From: an uncultured Bacteroides sp.
GTDB lineage: Bacteria; Bacteroidota; Bacteroidia; Bacteroidales; Bacteroidaceae
Assembly: GCA_947074235.1 (NCBI GenBank)
Contig: CAMTOV010000012.1
Location: 1-34,051, forward strand
DNA length: 34,051 nucleotides
Reading direction: 5' to 3'
The translations under genes and the position numbers were made by a program. The notes under the pieces were generated by a model. The model worked only from the letters and a program-made list of their open reading frames with translations, ran no database searches and was not told the origin of the DNA. Positions 24,022 to 32,756 of the stretch are shown here, one piece after another. Within the stretch, counting starts at the first letter, position 1. The number at the start of each line of letters is the position of its first letter.

Positions 24022-27000
24022 TTATTGTGCTAGAATTACTATTTTCTCTGTTTTAGTACTCTCTTTGCTACCTCCTGATACGATAGAGGCACGATATAAA
24101 TAGACTCCCGGCATCAAACGTTGCCCGCCATTGCTTGCCAAATTCCAATCTACATAATAGTAGCTTCCCGATGACACACCACTCTCAGTATGTACCCATA
24201 GTTCGCGACCAGCAAAATCGAATACAGAGATTCGTACATCAAGTTCTGCTTCAGGACGATTGTGTGAGAGAATAAATGTAGTGCTTTCGCGCGCCGGGCT
24301 ATTAGAGCAAGTCACAGAGAAGAGATCTGGTTTTAAGCCTTTTATCACTTCAAACTCTAAGGTCTTAGTTGTAGAATTATTCATAATATTCCAAGCTCTA
24401 AACGAAAGGGTATGTTTGCCTTCTGAGAGCTCGGGAATGGAGAATCCTACTTTACCTTTTGTATAATTGCCCGCTTCGGGGGTGTAATATTCGTTCAAAT
24501 TGTAGGAAGTTCTCCCATCAATAGTGAGAGATAAATCATGACCGATACCATTGCCCACAGTATTGATACCGTTAGGATCTTCTAACTCTGCAATAAAGTA
24601 AGGTGTTTCGTTCACTCCACCACCCCACATAAAGTCGGGGGTATTGAGGTAAATATTAACAGAAGGACCTTCGCCCGAATTGGACAAATCATCGGCCGTG
24701 CCTCCTACTTTAAACTGATCGAAAGCTCCACCAGCCTCCCGCAAATCATTTGCACAAGCATAGAAGTTCAATAAACCTTGCTGATCAGAATAGTTAATAT
24801 CTAAAGGAACAGGGATGGTTACCTCAAAGCGTCCGTTACGAATAGAATCCATGCCAGAAAAAAGCGTTCGTACATGGTCGGTATAATTCACAGGTCCTTT
24901 GCCTACACCATTCAATGTATAAACAGTTTCTTTGCTATCCATAACCAATGGGTAAATAGCACCATTAAAATCATCGGCGGGCAATCCATCGGGTGTAACA
25001 ATCTTTCCTTTGACAGTCACTTTTCCTCCTGCACTCATATAAGGTAAATCGTTGCTGGTATTGTTGCCAATAAACTCTTCAACCTCTATTTGATAATCGG
25101 GAATTGTGATTTGTAATGCTGGATTTCCAGTAAGATTAAAGTTCAATTTATTATCATTGCTCAATAGATAGCGAGAACCCTGCTTGGCTAATCGCATTAC
25201 ATCGCCTAAACGCAACCTGCCATTAGTTGATTTTGAAAACATAGATCTAATAACGGCTTTATGAAATTCATAATTGGGCGAGTCATAAACAACACGCGAT
25301 GTAGAAATCAAAGCAATAGCTCCTCCATTGGGATTAAGAAGAGCTAACTCTCCGGCAGAAGTAGAAACATCGTCAAAACGAGTAAAGTCGCAAGAAGCTG
25401 TAAACCAAATGGGCAGACGTGAAGAAGATAGCTTGGAAATATGTTCGCTTGTTAGCAAATCCTCTTCCGACCACCGAGTTGTTCCGCTATGTCCTGTATA
25501 GTTAACCATAAACATTCCTTGGTTAAAGAGTTGCAACAATCTGCGAGTTGCTTCCGGATATGTATATCCAGTTGAAGAAGATTCGCGCTTATAAGCATCG
25601 GCCAATATTCTTTCGGGGCGCATCTGAGGAGAATAGAGTAATACACTATCCGCTAAATCAATAGCATGTTGCATAAAACCATTATCACTATTTGATCCTT
25701 CAGCATCATCGGCAACAAAACAAACAGTGCGTTTCCACGAACCAGCATTCTTGTTTTCCATGTAAGCTATGTTTTTATCAACCACAGCTTTTGCTTCATC
25801 GGAGGTCTGCACTGGGAAACGACCTACACCAATATCCAATCTATCGGAAGCAAGTGATGTGCCTTCATTATCATCAAGAAAGCCGAAATAATCATCGGTC
25901 AAATAAGAGTTGCGCTCTACATTTGATATTTCTACTTGATAAGACAATAAGAAATCTAAAGGCTTATAACTGCTCCAAGCCGAAGTCTTCATTCTATTAT
26001 CATAAGCACAATCTCCAAATAATAATAAGTATTTTGGTCTGTCTACTTCAGAAGTATACTTATCATAAAGCATTTTCATCAATCGACGATAAGCAGTAGC
26101 ATCAGGAGTACCCGAAGAGAACTCGTTGTAGACTTGTGATGCTGTTACTACTTTTACTCTCAACCCATCTATTTGTCTGTGAGCATTAGCCAATCTCTCA
26201 GCTTGTGCTATGAAAGCAGTTCTTTCTGGCACGATAATCACCATATCTACCGGATCAAGTGCACGTAGATTTTGGTTGGCAACAGCACCTATATTATCTA
26301 CACCAGCAAAGGTTGCAGCGGTATTAACAGCAACAAATTCGCGCAGTGTGCTCTGTGCTGGAATAGAAAAAGAATAAATATCTCCATTCAACACGCCATT
26401 CATTTGATGGATATTATCGGGATTGGTTACATCCCATACAACTGTAGAGGAATTAGCTCCACTGATAGTGAATGTAGAGGCTTGTCCTATAGACTCTCGC
26501 GAACGAAAAGTCATATAAGAATCGGTTAAATGTAAATTGCGCTCATAGTTGATAGTGATATAGTTGAGCCTACCCGAAATACCCGAAGCACGATTGTGAG
26601 TAATTTGTATATTTGCTCTTTCTTCTTTATCTCCACTCCAAAGAAGATTGCTTGTTGCATCAGTAGCTTTTACATAGTAATCGCCACCAGTAGAAGCAAT
26701 ACTTGCTGAGCCCAAGTTGGTATTATTGACGGACACAGAGAAAGTGGTAGATGAAGAAGCATTGGCAGAGAAAGCAGTAATCACTCTAGCAGCAGAGTTG
26801 GTAATGCCAGGTAGAGAAAAGTTATAAGTCTGTATATTACCATTGACATAATCATAATTATCATATAACTCTCTACCGCTTTTAGACCAGCTATATGCGT
26901 CTACTTCGTAAAGTTTATATTCATTAAATACAGAAATATGAGATGCATTGGTATCTAAGGCTGTATCATCTAATGCAAAAGTCATTGGCGTTTCTTCGTC

Positions 27001-27753
27001 CTCTGTCAAGAAATAGAAAGCATCATCCGAATAGCAATTTCGTATTCTGAAAAAGGCATTTGAATTCCAATTCCAATTTACGGTTCCTCTTGCAAAAAAC
27101 AATAATGCATTATTTGCACGATAAGCTGGAACTTCAGGTAAATCATCACAAGGATGTTGTTGAAAACTATTAGATAGCAAATAGCCACCATATCCATATA
27201 CACGAACTTTATCAGGATTTGCAAAACCCATTCTTCTTAGTTCGTTATGAGTAATTTGATAAACGCCTGTATCTCCAACACGTATCTTTACTATATTTCC
27301 ATTAGCTAATATTGAATTGGCTGTGAACTCTGATCGAGTAGGCTGTGCTCTACTAACTTCTGTTTTTAATGTAGATGTGAGGGATAACTTAAAAGTGTTA
27401 ATACGTTGATAACGTCCATTGCGATAGACAACGGGTATAAAACGAACATTAAGAAAACCTTTGTGAGCAGATATCGAAATTTCTGTAGTAGTATGTGGAT
27501 AATCTGGAAGCACTTCTCCTGTTGCTCGGATTTTAGCAGACGTGGTTTCGTCTAAATCCTCAAATTCTGGGAACTCAACATCAACTTGATAAGAATAAGA
27601 ACGGAAATCATCGGGCAATGGAATCTCTTCCACCATCTCTGGGAGTGTATGTATTTCGCCAAGCAGACTCCAATCTATAGTCACAAAATGATTCTGTGCC
27701 GTAACGGGAACTGCTATGAATAAAATAAGAAGTCGTAATATTTTGTATACCAT
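24022..27753 (-). CDS. porU: Type IX secretion system sortase PorU (C25 gingipain-like)
   Basis: 1243 residues with signal peptide MVYKILRLLILFIAVPVTAQ. Residues about 20-480 form the long N-terminal region. The C25 caspase-like domain (about 500-880) includes KYLLLFGDCAYDNRM, the catalytic His755 in NYTGHSGTTRWSEEDLL and Cys788 in FTASCDFTRFD. The C-terminal Ig-like domain (about 1140-1243) has VRISVFDFAGRELW and GQRLMPGVYLYRA, typical of T9SS C-terminal domains. In P. gingivalis PorU cleaves the C-terminal signal of cargo and links the cargo to A-LPS. It lies directly upstream of porV. No other T9SS gene is in the window. Confidence 0.93.
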   Translation of the reverse strand: MVYKILRLLILFIAVPVTAQNHFVTIDWSLLGEIHTLPEMVEEIPLPDDFRSYSYQVDVEFPEFEDLDETTSAKIRATGEVLPDYPHTTTEISISAHKGFLNVRFIPVVYRNGRYQRINTFKLSLTSTLKTEVSRAQPTRSEFTANSILANGNIVKIRVGDTGVYQITHNELRRMGFANPDKVRVYGYGGYLLSNSFQQHPCDDLPEVPAYRANNALLFFARGTVNWNWNSNAFFRIRNCYSDDAFYFLTEDEETPMTFALDDTALDTNASHISVFNEYKLYEVDAYSWSKSGRELYDNYDYVNGNIQTYNFSLPGITNSAARVITAFSANASSSTTFSVSVNNTNLGSASIASTGGDYYVKATDATSNLLWSGDKEERANIQITHNRASGISGRLNYITINYERNLHLTDSYMTFRSRESIGQASTFTISGANSSTVVWDVTNPDNIHQMNGVLNGDIYSFSIPAQSTLREFVAVNTAATFAGVDNIGAVANQNLRALDPVDMVIIVPERTAFIAQAERLANAHRQIDGLRVKVVTASQVYNEFSSGTPDATAYRRLMKMLYDKYTSEVDRPKYLLLFGDCAYDNRMKTSAWSSYKPLDFLLSYQVEISNVERNSYLTDDYFGFLDDNEGTSLASDRLDIGVGRFPVQTSDEAKAVVDKNIAYMENKNAGSWKRTVCFVADDAEGSNSDNGFMQHAIDLADSVLLYSPQMRPERILADAYKRESSSTGYTYPEATRRLLQLFNQGMFMVNYTGHSGTTRWSEEDLLTSEHISKLSSSRLPIWFTASCDFTRFDDVSTSAGELALLNPNGGAIALISTSRVVYDSPNYEFHKAVIRSMFSKSTNGRLRLGDVMRLAKQGSRYLLSNDNKLNFNLTGNPALQITIPDYQIEVEEFIGNNTSNDLPYMSAGGKVTVKGKIVTPDGLPADDFNGAIYPLVMDSKETVYTLNGVGKGPVNYTDHVRTLFSGMDSIRNGRFEVTIPVPLDINYSDQQGLLNFYACANDLREAGGAFDQFKVGGTADDLSNSGEGPSVNIYLNTPDFMWGGGVNETPYFIAELEDPNGINTVGNGIGHDLSLTIDGRTSYNLNEYYTPEAGNYTKGKVGFSIPELSEGKHTLSFRAWNIMNNSTTKTLEFEVIKGLKPDLFSVTCSNSPARESTTFILSHNRPEAELDVRISVFDFAGRELWVHTESGVSSGSYYYVDWNLASNGGQRLMPGVYLYRASIVSGGSKESTKTEKIVILAQ

Positions 27754-27818
27754 AACTCAATTTATGCAATTGCTATACATACCATACAGCATTTTACTAT
27801 AAACAAGCAGTTGGTATA

Positions 27819-28433
27819 TTAGCGAATATAAAAATCGAGCAGTTTTTCTTCCTCCAAGTACCCTTGTAGGTGTTGACCTATACTAACCGGACCTACGCCA
27901 ACAGGTGTACCGGTAAATATAAGATCGCCTATCTTTAATGTAACAAATTGGCTTACATATGAAATAATGTAATCAACACTAAACAACATATCTGCAGTAT
28001 TGCCTTGTTGCACTACTTGCTCGTCAATAGTTAGCTTAAAATTCAACTTCTGAATATCAGCATAGCGACTAATAGGCACAAATGTTCCGATAGCAGCTGA
28101 GTTGTCAAACCCTTTAGACAATTCCCAAGGTGCACCATTTGCACGAAACTCACTCTGCAAATCACGGGCTGTGAAGTCGATACCTACAGTCACTGCATCG
28201 TAATATCGATTTGCAAATCTTGGAGCAATATTTTTTCCTAAACGATTGATACGAACAACCAATTCTGTTTCGTAATCTACGCGCTTAGAAAAGTCGGGAA
28301 TAAAAAAAGGTTTTCCATCTTTTAGCAACGCTGAATCGGGTTTCATGAAGATAACCGGCTCTTTATTTACTAACGTATGTCCCAGCTCTTTATTGTGCTG
28401 AGCATAGTTCATTCCTACAGCAATAATCTTCAT
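27819..28433 (-). CDS. Fumarylacetoacetate hydrolase-family protein
   Basis: 204 residues, the short YcgM/FAHD1-like form. Members are metal-dependent hydrolases or decarboxylases of small beta-keto acids, with oxaloacetate decarboxylase or acylpyruvase activity known in FAHD1. Seen: GMNYAQHNKELGH, EPVIFMKPDSALL, the metal-binding YETELVVRINRLGK, VGIDFTARDLQ, WELSKGFDNSAAIG, and the C-terminal signature GDLIFTGTPVGVGPV. It starts within the rex stop codon (TAATG, one shared base), so it is translationally coupled to the redox regulator. The physiological substrate is unknown. About 65 bp separate it from porU. Confidence 0.88.
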   Translation of the reverse strand: MKIIAVGMNYAQHNKELGHTLVNKEPVIFMKPDSALLKDGKPFFIPDFSKRVDYETELVVRINRLGKNIAPRFANRYYDAVTVGIDFTARDLQSEFRANGAPWELSKGFDNSAAIGTFVPISRYADIQKLNFKLTIDEQVVQQGNTADMLFSVDYIISYVSQFVTLKIGDLIFTGTPVGVGPVSIGQHLQGYLEEEKLLDFYIR

Positions 28434-29089
28434 TATTTATCTTCGTTAAAGTTTAGTCTATTAAACATCACAGCTAGGTGCGCATAAAGAGAAGTATTCT
28501 GCACCACTATATTTTCGGGCACACGGATTCTAAAGGGAGTAAAGTTCCATACAGCTTTTAGCCCTCCATTAACCATTTTATCGGTAATAGATTGAGCAAT
28601 CTCGATAGGTACGGTGAGAACACCAATTTGTACATCATACTTTTTCATCATCTCTACAAAAGAATCGGTATGATAGATAGGTATACCATTAAGGTGGGTT
28701 CCTACTAAACTAGGATTTACATCGAATGCTGCAACTATTTCAAGACCGAAGTGCTTTAAACCTGAGTCTTGAAGCAATGCTCCACCTAAGCTACCTACGC
28801 CAAACAAGAAAGCTTTGTGAATATCGGTAAAACCTAAGAAACCTTCAAGAACATCTATTAATGCATCAATCTCGTAGCCCACACGTGTACGGCCCGAGAT
28901 ATTGACATAGGACAAATCCTTTGCAATTTGTGAAGCATCAATATTTGTACCTTTTGAGATTTGAGTAGAAGAGACAAAGCGTTCACCACTTTTTTTCAAT
29001 AGCTTGACATTAGATAGATACCAAGGAAGCCTTCTTAAAGTAGGTTCCGGTACTTTCTGATAATCTTTATGTTGTAAAGGATTGTCCAT
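28433..29089 (-). CDS. rex: Redox-sensing transcriptional repressor Rex
   Basis: 218 residues from the ATG at 29089 (MDNPLQHKDYQKVPEPTLRR). An upstream in-frame start at 29146 would run through the promoter and was rejected. The N-terminal winged helix (about 15-80) includes LPWYLSNVKLLKKSGERFVS and IAKDLSYVNISGRTRVGYEI. The NADH-binding Rossmann domain begins AFLFGVGSLGGALLQDSGL (about 94-112) and continues VAAFDVNPSLVGTHLNGIPI. Rex represses fermentation and respiration genes until NADH rises. A canonical promoter (29133-29163) and a Rex-like operator (29171-29188) lie just upstream, suggesting autoregulation. Its stop overlaps the FAH-family gene by one base. Confidence 0.93.
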   Translation of the reverse strand: MDNPLQHKDYQKVPEPTLRRLPWYLSNVKLLKKSGERFVSSTQISKGTNIDASQIAKDLSYVNISGRTRVGYEIDALIDVLEGFLGFTDIHKAFLFGVGSLGGALLQDSGLKHFGLEIVAAFDVNPSLVGTHLNGIPIYHTDSFVEMMKKYDVQIGVLTVPIEIAQSITDKMVNGGLKAVWNFTPFRIRVPENIVVQNTSLYAHLAVMFNRLNFNEDK

Positions 29090-29132
29090 AATCAAACTAT
29101 TTATTTTTCGCTCTCTATAATATATGAATATA

Positions 29133-29163
29133 CAAAAGTAAAGCAAATTTTCAAATACACAAA
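29133..29163 (-). promoter_or_regulatory. rex: Promoter of rex and the FAH-family gene
   Basis: On the minus strand: TTTG (29163-29160), a 19-bp spacer, then TACTTTTG (29140-29133). Every consensus position of the Bacteroides promoter is met. The transcript would start near 29128, leaving a leader of about 40 nt. Confidence 0.75.
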
Positions 29164-29170
29164 TATAGAG

Positions 29171-29188
29171 CTGTTACAGATATAACAA
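29171..29188. promoter_or_regulatory. Candidate Rex operator upstream of rex
   Basis: The minus strand reads TTGTTATATCTGTAACAG, an imperfect palindrome that fits 11 of the 14 defined positions of the TTGTTAA-N4-TTAACAA Rex motif known from Clostridia. It ends 8 bp upstream of the rex -33 box. The Bacteroides Rex motif is assumed, not known to me. Confidence 0.4.
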
Positions 29189-29189
29189 A

Positions 29190-31805
29190 TTACTTCATTA
29201 TTTGGATGCGTTTTAAGGTTTTTAAAATTGGTACACTTACAGATACACCTATATGTTGGTAGTTGAAAGATTGAAAACCAACGAATACTCCTACACGTGC
29301 CATCTCGGTTATACCAACTGAATAACCAAGCTCTGTATAAGGTTTAAAGTGATTTACTTTTGCAACACGAAGATGTAAAGCTTCATCGAAAAGATATCTT
29401 TTGAGGAAAGGTAGTTGCTTTACTATAAGATATGGCGCATACCAGGAAACATGTGCTTGTGCCCACTGCGTGTTATTTGAAAAAGCATAATTATTCAACA
29501 ATACAAATGTATTATCAAAAGATTGTTCGGTGATGGGTAGGCCTGAAGAGGAAAAGTGTTTAAAATCGGGGAATTGCATATTACTCCTATCCCAAAACAA
29601 ACCACAACTTGCATTCCACTTTAATTGATTAAACATACCAAACTCAATATTCTGTTTGGCAGAAAGAGAAAAGCTTTGAAAAGCAGATGACGTTGCACCC
29701 CGATTTATATCAAAAGCTTTTTCGTATTGAATAGAAAATGTAGGCCACACTGACTTCTCATAAACCTTTTTACCAAGAGAGATTTTATAATAATGCGCTG
29801 GTGTATATTCTAAGCCTAGGGTCATTTTCAACAATTCATTGATGGGCATGGAGTGAAATGTAGAAACAGATGGAATATTAGGTTTTACCTTCTTGCCAAA
29901 CCAGCTATGCTGCACATAATTGCGAAGCATAGAACGACGTTGCCATGTAAGCGATGTAGTTAGCAATAAACTGTTGGCCAGTTCTATTTGATTGGAAATG
30001 GTTGCAAAACGTTTTTCGTATAGTTTCAAATCATTACGACCAAAGAGTGAGGAAGATATTGAATTTATGAACCGTGATTCACCACATGAACCATTATAAT
30101 CAGCAGTTATCTGACCACCAGATAATTGTAGCTCTCCTAAATGCCATGGCGCATAATTTAATTTAATATCTAAAGAGCCCACAAATGAATTCCGAGCTGT
30201 TGCATAATAGGCCGAGGGAATGAAACTCAAAGTAGCTGTTTCTGATAATTTAAAACCGGCTGATACTGTTGCTCCTACCCAAAAACCATCGACCATATTA
30301 TATTCGGGAACGTAGGTGGATAATCCATAAAGCGTAAGCCATACTTTATCATTATTGGAGCGATAAGTTTTGCCTGATAATAATATAGATAATACTTTAT
30401 TGGATAGGTTAGTTTTATTCTGTTTCGATATAGTATCTCCATGAAGAGATAACTCTTTATGATAAGCATAACTTTGTTTCTCTTCTAATTTAAGTGGTAC
30501 GCTGCGCACCGACTGCCAGTAAATAGAATCGCGAAAAGTAGCTAATGAATCTGTATTTATTTTAGTCGATCTTGCCTCAAGCTCATAGCGATTTGATTTC
30601 TTTAGTGTATCCGTTTCTTTTATTTGTTTTTCTATCAGCTTACTCAATTGATAAGCATCGCTTAAGGTGATATCCTCTTTAGAGTTTAGTTTATCAATCT
30701 TAGCTTGTAGTTTTTGCTGTTTCTTATTAGTAGATTTACTCACTTTTTTATTCTCTTCCACCTTGTTGTTTAGAGTCGAGTGCGTAGTTGATGTATCTAT
30801 ATTCAGATAATTGACAGATGCTAAATAGTTGGCATCGGCTTTAACTCCCATCATATCAATTTGCGTTTCCATATTTACTGAAACAGGTAGATATACCGAT
30901 GGAGAAACCTCTTTGCAAATGATTTGTGCATCTATCTCTGCTCCATTAACCTTTACTTTAAGCGACGCTTCAGATACACACCAGCAATTATCAACAATGT
31001 ACAAATCGCCCGATAGGAGTTGGGGATTGTCTTTGCGAGGTATTACTTTTATCTTATTAATCAATTGCTCGCCATCTACAAAGCAGCCTTCCAGTTTGTA
31101 ACGATAATAAGAAAAAGCCCCCTTGCTTAATGGAGAGATCTTGCCCAACAGCAGTGGTTCATAAAAACGAATCATCGATAAACCAATTTCAACACGCACA
31201 TTCTCAGGAAATGTGTTGCTATAAGCTATAACATCACCCTCCCAGGTATCTGGTGATTTAAATATTACTTCACGATGCTCCTCAAGCAAGAATAACTTAC
31301 CCATATATTTTCGAGCATCTTCGCGTACACTCTTTGAAAGCTTCAAGATAGAAGGAATTTTCTTTAACTTCCCGCTACCTTTTAAATACATCTCGGCAGT
31401 ATATCCTTTTATCATATTTCTATTGTGTGGCGCATAAGCTATAGCTTTTCGCATAATGGCATAGGCGGGATCTTCTCCTTTATTGTTGATAACCACTTCG
31501 CTCAAAGAGTATATTCTATCTTTTAATACAATTGTTTCATTAACTCCGGCGATGGTCATATTCACATTAATTTGCCGTGAGGTAAATCCTAATGATGAGA
31601 CTTCACACTGAAATGAGCCAACTGGTAGTTGAACTTGAAAATAACCATCCTCATCAACAGTAAAACCACGCATTAGCTCTTCTATATAAATTGCAGCATA
31701 AGATACGCCTTCACCTCTTTCGTCTACCACTCTACCTTGAAAGGTTTGTGCCAGAAGCGTTAAAGTAAATAAAGTAAAAGAGCATAATAACCAAAAACGT
31801 TTCAT
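29190..31805 (-). CDS. DUF5686-type outer membrane protein with a carboxypeptidase-like regulatory domain
   Basis: 871 residues with signal peptide MKRFWLLCSFTLFTLTLLAQ. Residues about 20-105 form a CarboxypepD_reg-like beta-sandwich (FQGRVVDERGEGVSYAAIYI, then GYFQVQLPVGSFQCEVSSLG). The long DUF5686 region follows. It contains a Lys/Gln-rich segment at about 345-400 and then many amphipathic strands to the C-terminus, consistent with an outer membrane barrel. It is not a SusC/TonB receptor: no plug domain or TonB box was seen. Function is unknown. It is divergent from the SUI1-type gene, and rex follows it with its own promoter. Confidence 0.85.
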   Translation of the reverse strand: MKRFWLLCSFTLFTLTLLAQTFQGRVVDERGEGVSYAAIYIEELMRGFTVDEDGYFQVQLPVGSFQCEVSSLGFTSRQINVNMTIAGVNETIVLKDRIYSLSEVVINNKGEDPAYAIMRKAIAYAPHNRNMIKGYTAEMYLKGSGKLKKIPSILKLSKSVREDARKYMGKLFLLEEHREVIFKSPDTWEGDVIAYSNTFPENVRVEIGLSMIRFYEPLLLGKISPLSKGAFSYYRYKLEGCFVDGEQLINKIKVIPRKDNPQLLSGDLYIVDNCWCVSEASLKVKVNGAEIDAQIICKEVSPSVYLPVSVNMETQIDMMGVKADANYLASVNYLNIDTSTTHSTLNNKVEENKKVSKSTNKKQQKLQAKIDKLNSKEDITLSDAYQLSKLIEKQIKETDTLKKSNRYELEARSTKINTDSLATFRDSIYWQSVRSVPLKLEEKQSYAYHKELSLHGDTISKQNKTNLSNKVLSILLSGKTYRSNNDKVWLTLYGLSTYVPEYNMVDGFWVGATVSAGFKLSETATLSFIPSAYYATARNSFVGSLDIKLNYAPWHLGELQLSGGQITADYNGSCGESRFINSISSSLFGRNDLKLYEKRFATISNQIELANSLLLTTSLTWQRRSMLRNYVQHSWFGKKVKPNIPSVSTFHSMPINELLKMTLGLEYTPAHYYKISLGKKVYEKSVWPTFSIQYEKAFDINRGATSSAFQSFSLSAKQNIEFGMFNQLKWNASCGLFWDRSNMQFPDFKHFSSSGLPITEQSFDNTFVLLNNYAFSNNTQWAQAHVSWYAPYLIVKQLPFLKRYLFDEALHLRVAKVNHFKPYTELGYSVGITEMARVGVFVGFQSFNYQHIGVSVSVPILKTLKRIQIMK

Positions 31806-31851
31806 TCTTTCTATTTTTGTTGTTACATTTAGTTATTAGACGTTTGCTATC

Positions 31852-31863
31852 GCAATTAATTGC
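31852..31863. promoter_or_regulatory. Perfect 12-bp palindrome in the divergent promoter region
   Basis: GCAATTAATTGC is its own reverse complement. It lies between the DUF5686 start and the SUI1-type gene, and covers the proposed -33 element of the latter. It may be an operator. Confidence 0.4.
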
Positions 31864-31890
31864 AAAAGTCTGACTAATATTTTAATTTTG
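31859..31890 (+). promoter_or_regulatory. Promoter of the SUI1-type gene
   Basis: ATTG (31859-31862; consensus TTTG), a 20-bp spacer, then TAATTTTG (31883-31890). The start site would be near 31896, about 20 nt before the ATG at 31915. An in-frame TTG at 31888 lies inside the -7 box and cannot be the start. Confidence 0.65.
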
Positions 31891-31914
31891 AATATAGAAT
31901 ATAAAGATAAGAAT

Positions 31915-32265
31915 ATGAAAAAGAATGACTGGAAGGATAGATTGAATGTGGTATATTCCACAAATCCCGATTTTAAATACGAAGAAGAAGAAGAGGCTAG
32001 TGCTGATACACTCTCAGCAGCTCAACAGAATTTGCGCGTTCAGCTCGATAGAAAGAATAGAGGCGGAAAGATTGTAACTCTTATCACTGGATTTATTGGC
32101 AGCGATGAAGATTTGAAAGAACTTGGCAAAATGCTAAAGATGAAATGTGGTGTGGGTGGAGCTGCCAAAGACGGAGAAATTATAGTACAAGGAGATTTTA
32201 AGCAACGTATACTTGAGCTTCTCAAAAAAGAGGGATATACACGTACAAAACCCATTGGAGGATAA
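31915..32265 (+). CDS. SUI1/eIF1-like translation factor (YciH type)
   Basis: 116 residues from the ATG at 31915 (MKKNDWKDRLNVVYSTNPDF). An acidic stretch EEEEEASAD precedes the SUI1 fold (about 38-116): LRVQLDRKNRGGKIVTLITG, then CGVGGAAKDGEIIVQGDFKQ and ILELLKKEGYTRTKPIGG. These match the eIF1 signature (KxRxGKxVTxIxG, CGxGGxxKDGxIxxQGD). In bacteria YciH affects start-codon selection and stress translation, with a debated role. It is monocistronic, converging on the DUF4878 gene with a shared terminator. Confidence 0.92.
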   Translation: MKKNDWKDRLNVVYSTNPDFKYEEEEEASADTLSAAQQNLRVQLDRKNRGGKIVTLITGFIGSDEDLKELGKMLKMKCGVGGAAKDGEIIVQGDFKQRILELLKKEGYTRTKPIGG

Positions 32266-32275
32266 AATAAAAAAG

Positions 32276-32323
32276 AAGGTACGTCAACTATCAATAAGGA
32301 TTGATTTAAGACGTACCTTTTTT
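32276..32323. terminator. Bidirectional terminator between convergent genes
   Basis: AAGGTACGTC (32276-32285) pairs with GACGTACCTT (32310-32319). An inner hairpin ATCAAT/ATTGAT (32290-32295 with 32300-32305) fills the loop. T residues follow on the plus strand to 32323, and an A-rich tract precedes it, giving T on the minus strand. It serves the SUI1-type gene and the DUF4878 gene. Confidence 0.88.
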
Positions 32324-32344
32324 ATCATTATTAAGCTATATCAA

Positions 32345-32743
32345 TTATTTACTTCCAATATCCATCTTCCATTTGCCATCTTGCAAAACCATTTTTTGTT
32401 GTCCATCTTCGGCTGTTCCATTGCCAAAATGAACTTCATAATAAACAACTGCTGTTGAATCGCCGGCAGCGATATCTTCTTTTATAACTTTAATATCCTT
32501 AAGCCCACCTTTCTTGTCATATTCAGATTGTGCTTTATCTTTTACTAATGCTATAAACTGTGCTTTCTCATTAGCAGATAAAGGTTCATCTGTAGCAATG
32601 CCTTCCACATAGGCTTGATAGTTTCCCTTACATAAATCAGTTCCATACTTCTCCATAGCGCTTTTAGGAGTAGAGGAAGAACAGGCTACAAATACTGTCA
32701 TAATAGCCAACACCAATAAACTTTTAATTACTTTTTTCATCAT
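32345..32743 (-). CDS. DUF4878-type lipoprotein
   Basis: 132 residues. Lipoprotein signal MMKKVIKSLLVLAIMTVFVAC with Cys21. The mature part is a single small domain: TPKSAMEKYGTDLCKGNYQA, then VKDKAQSEYDKKGGLKDIKV, VVYYEVHFGNGT and the end MVLQDGKWKMDIGSK. This layout, helices then a cone-shaped sheet ending DGKWKxD, is that of the DUF4878/NTF2-like lumazine-binding-like lipoproteins common in Bacteroides. Its role is unknown. The mature N-terminus CSSSTPK lacks the acidic surface-export signal, so it probably faces the periplasm. It starts 13 bp after the YiiX-like gene. Confidence 0.85.
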   Translation of the reverse strand: MMKKVIKSLLVLAIMTVFVACSSSTPKSAMEKYGTDLCKGNYQAYVEGIATDEPLSANEKAQFIALVKDKAQSEYDKKGGLKDIKVIKEDIAAGDSTAVVYYEVHFGNGTAEDGQQKMVLQDGKWKMDIGSK

Positions 32744-32756
32744 CTTTAGATTTTGA

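Noticed and set aside
28433..29146. Longer rex starting at 29146
   Set aside because: The extra 19 residues lie across the -7 box at 29133-29140 and have no family counterpart. MDNPLQHKDY is the natural start.
31888..31914. TTG start for the SUI1-type gene
   Set aside because: The TTG is part of the proposed -7 box, so it would not be in the mRNA.
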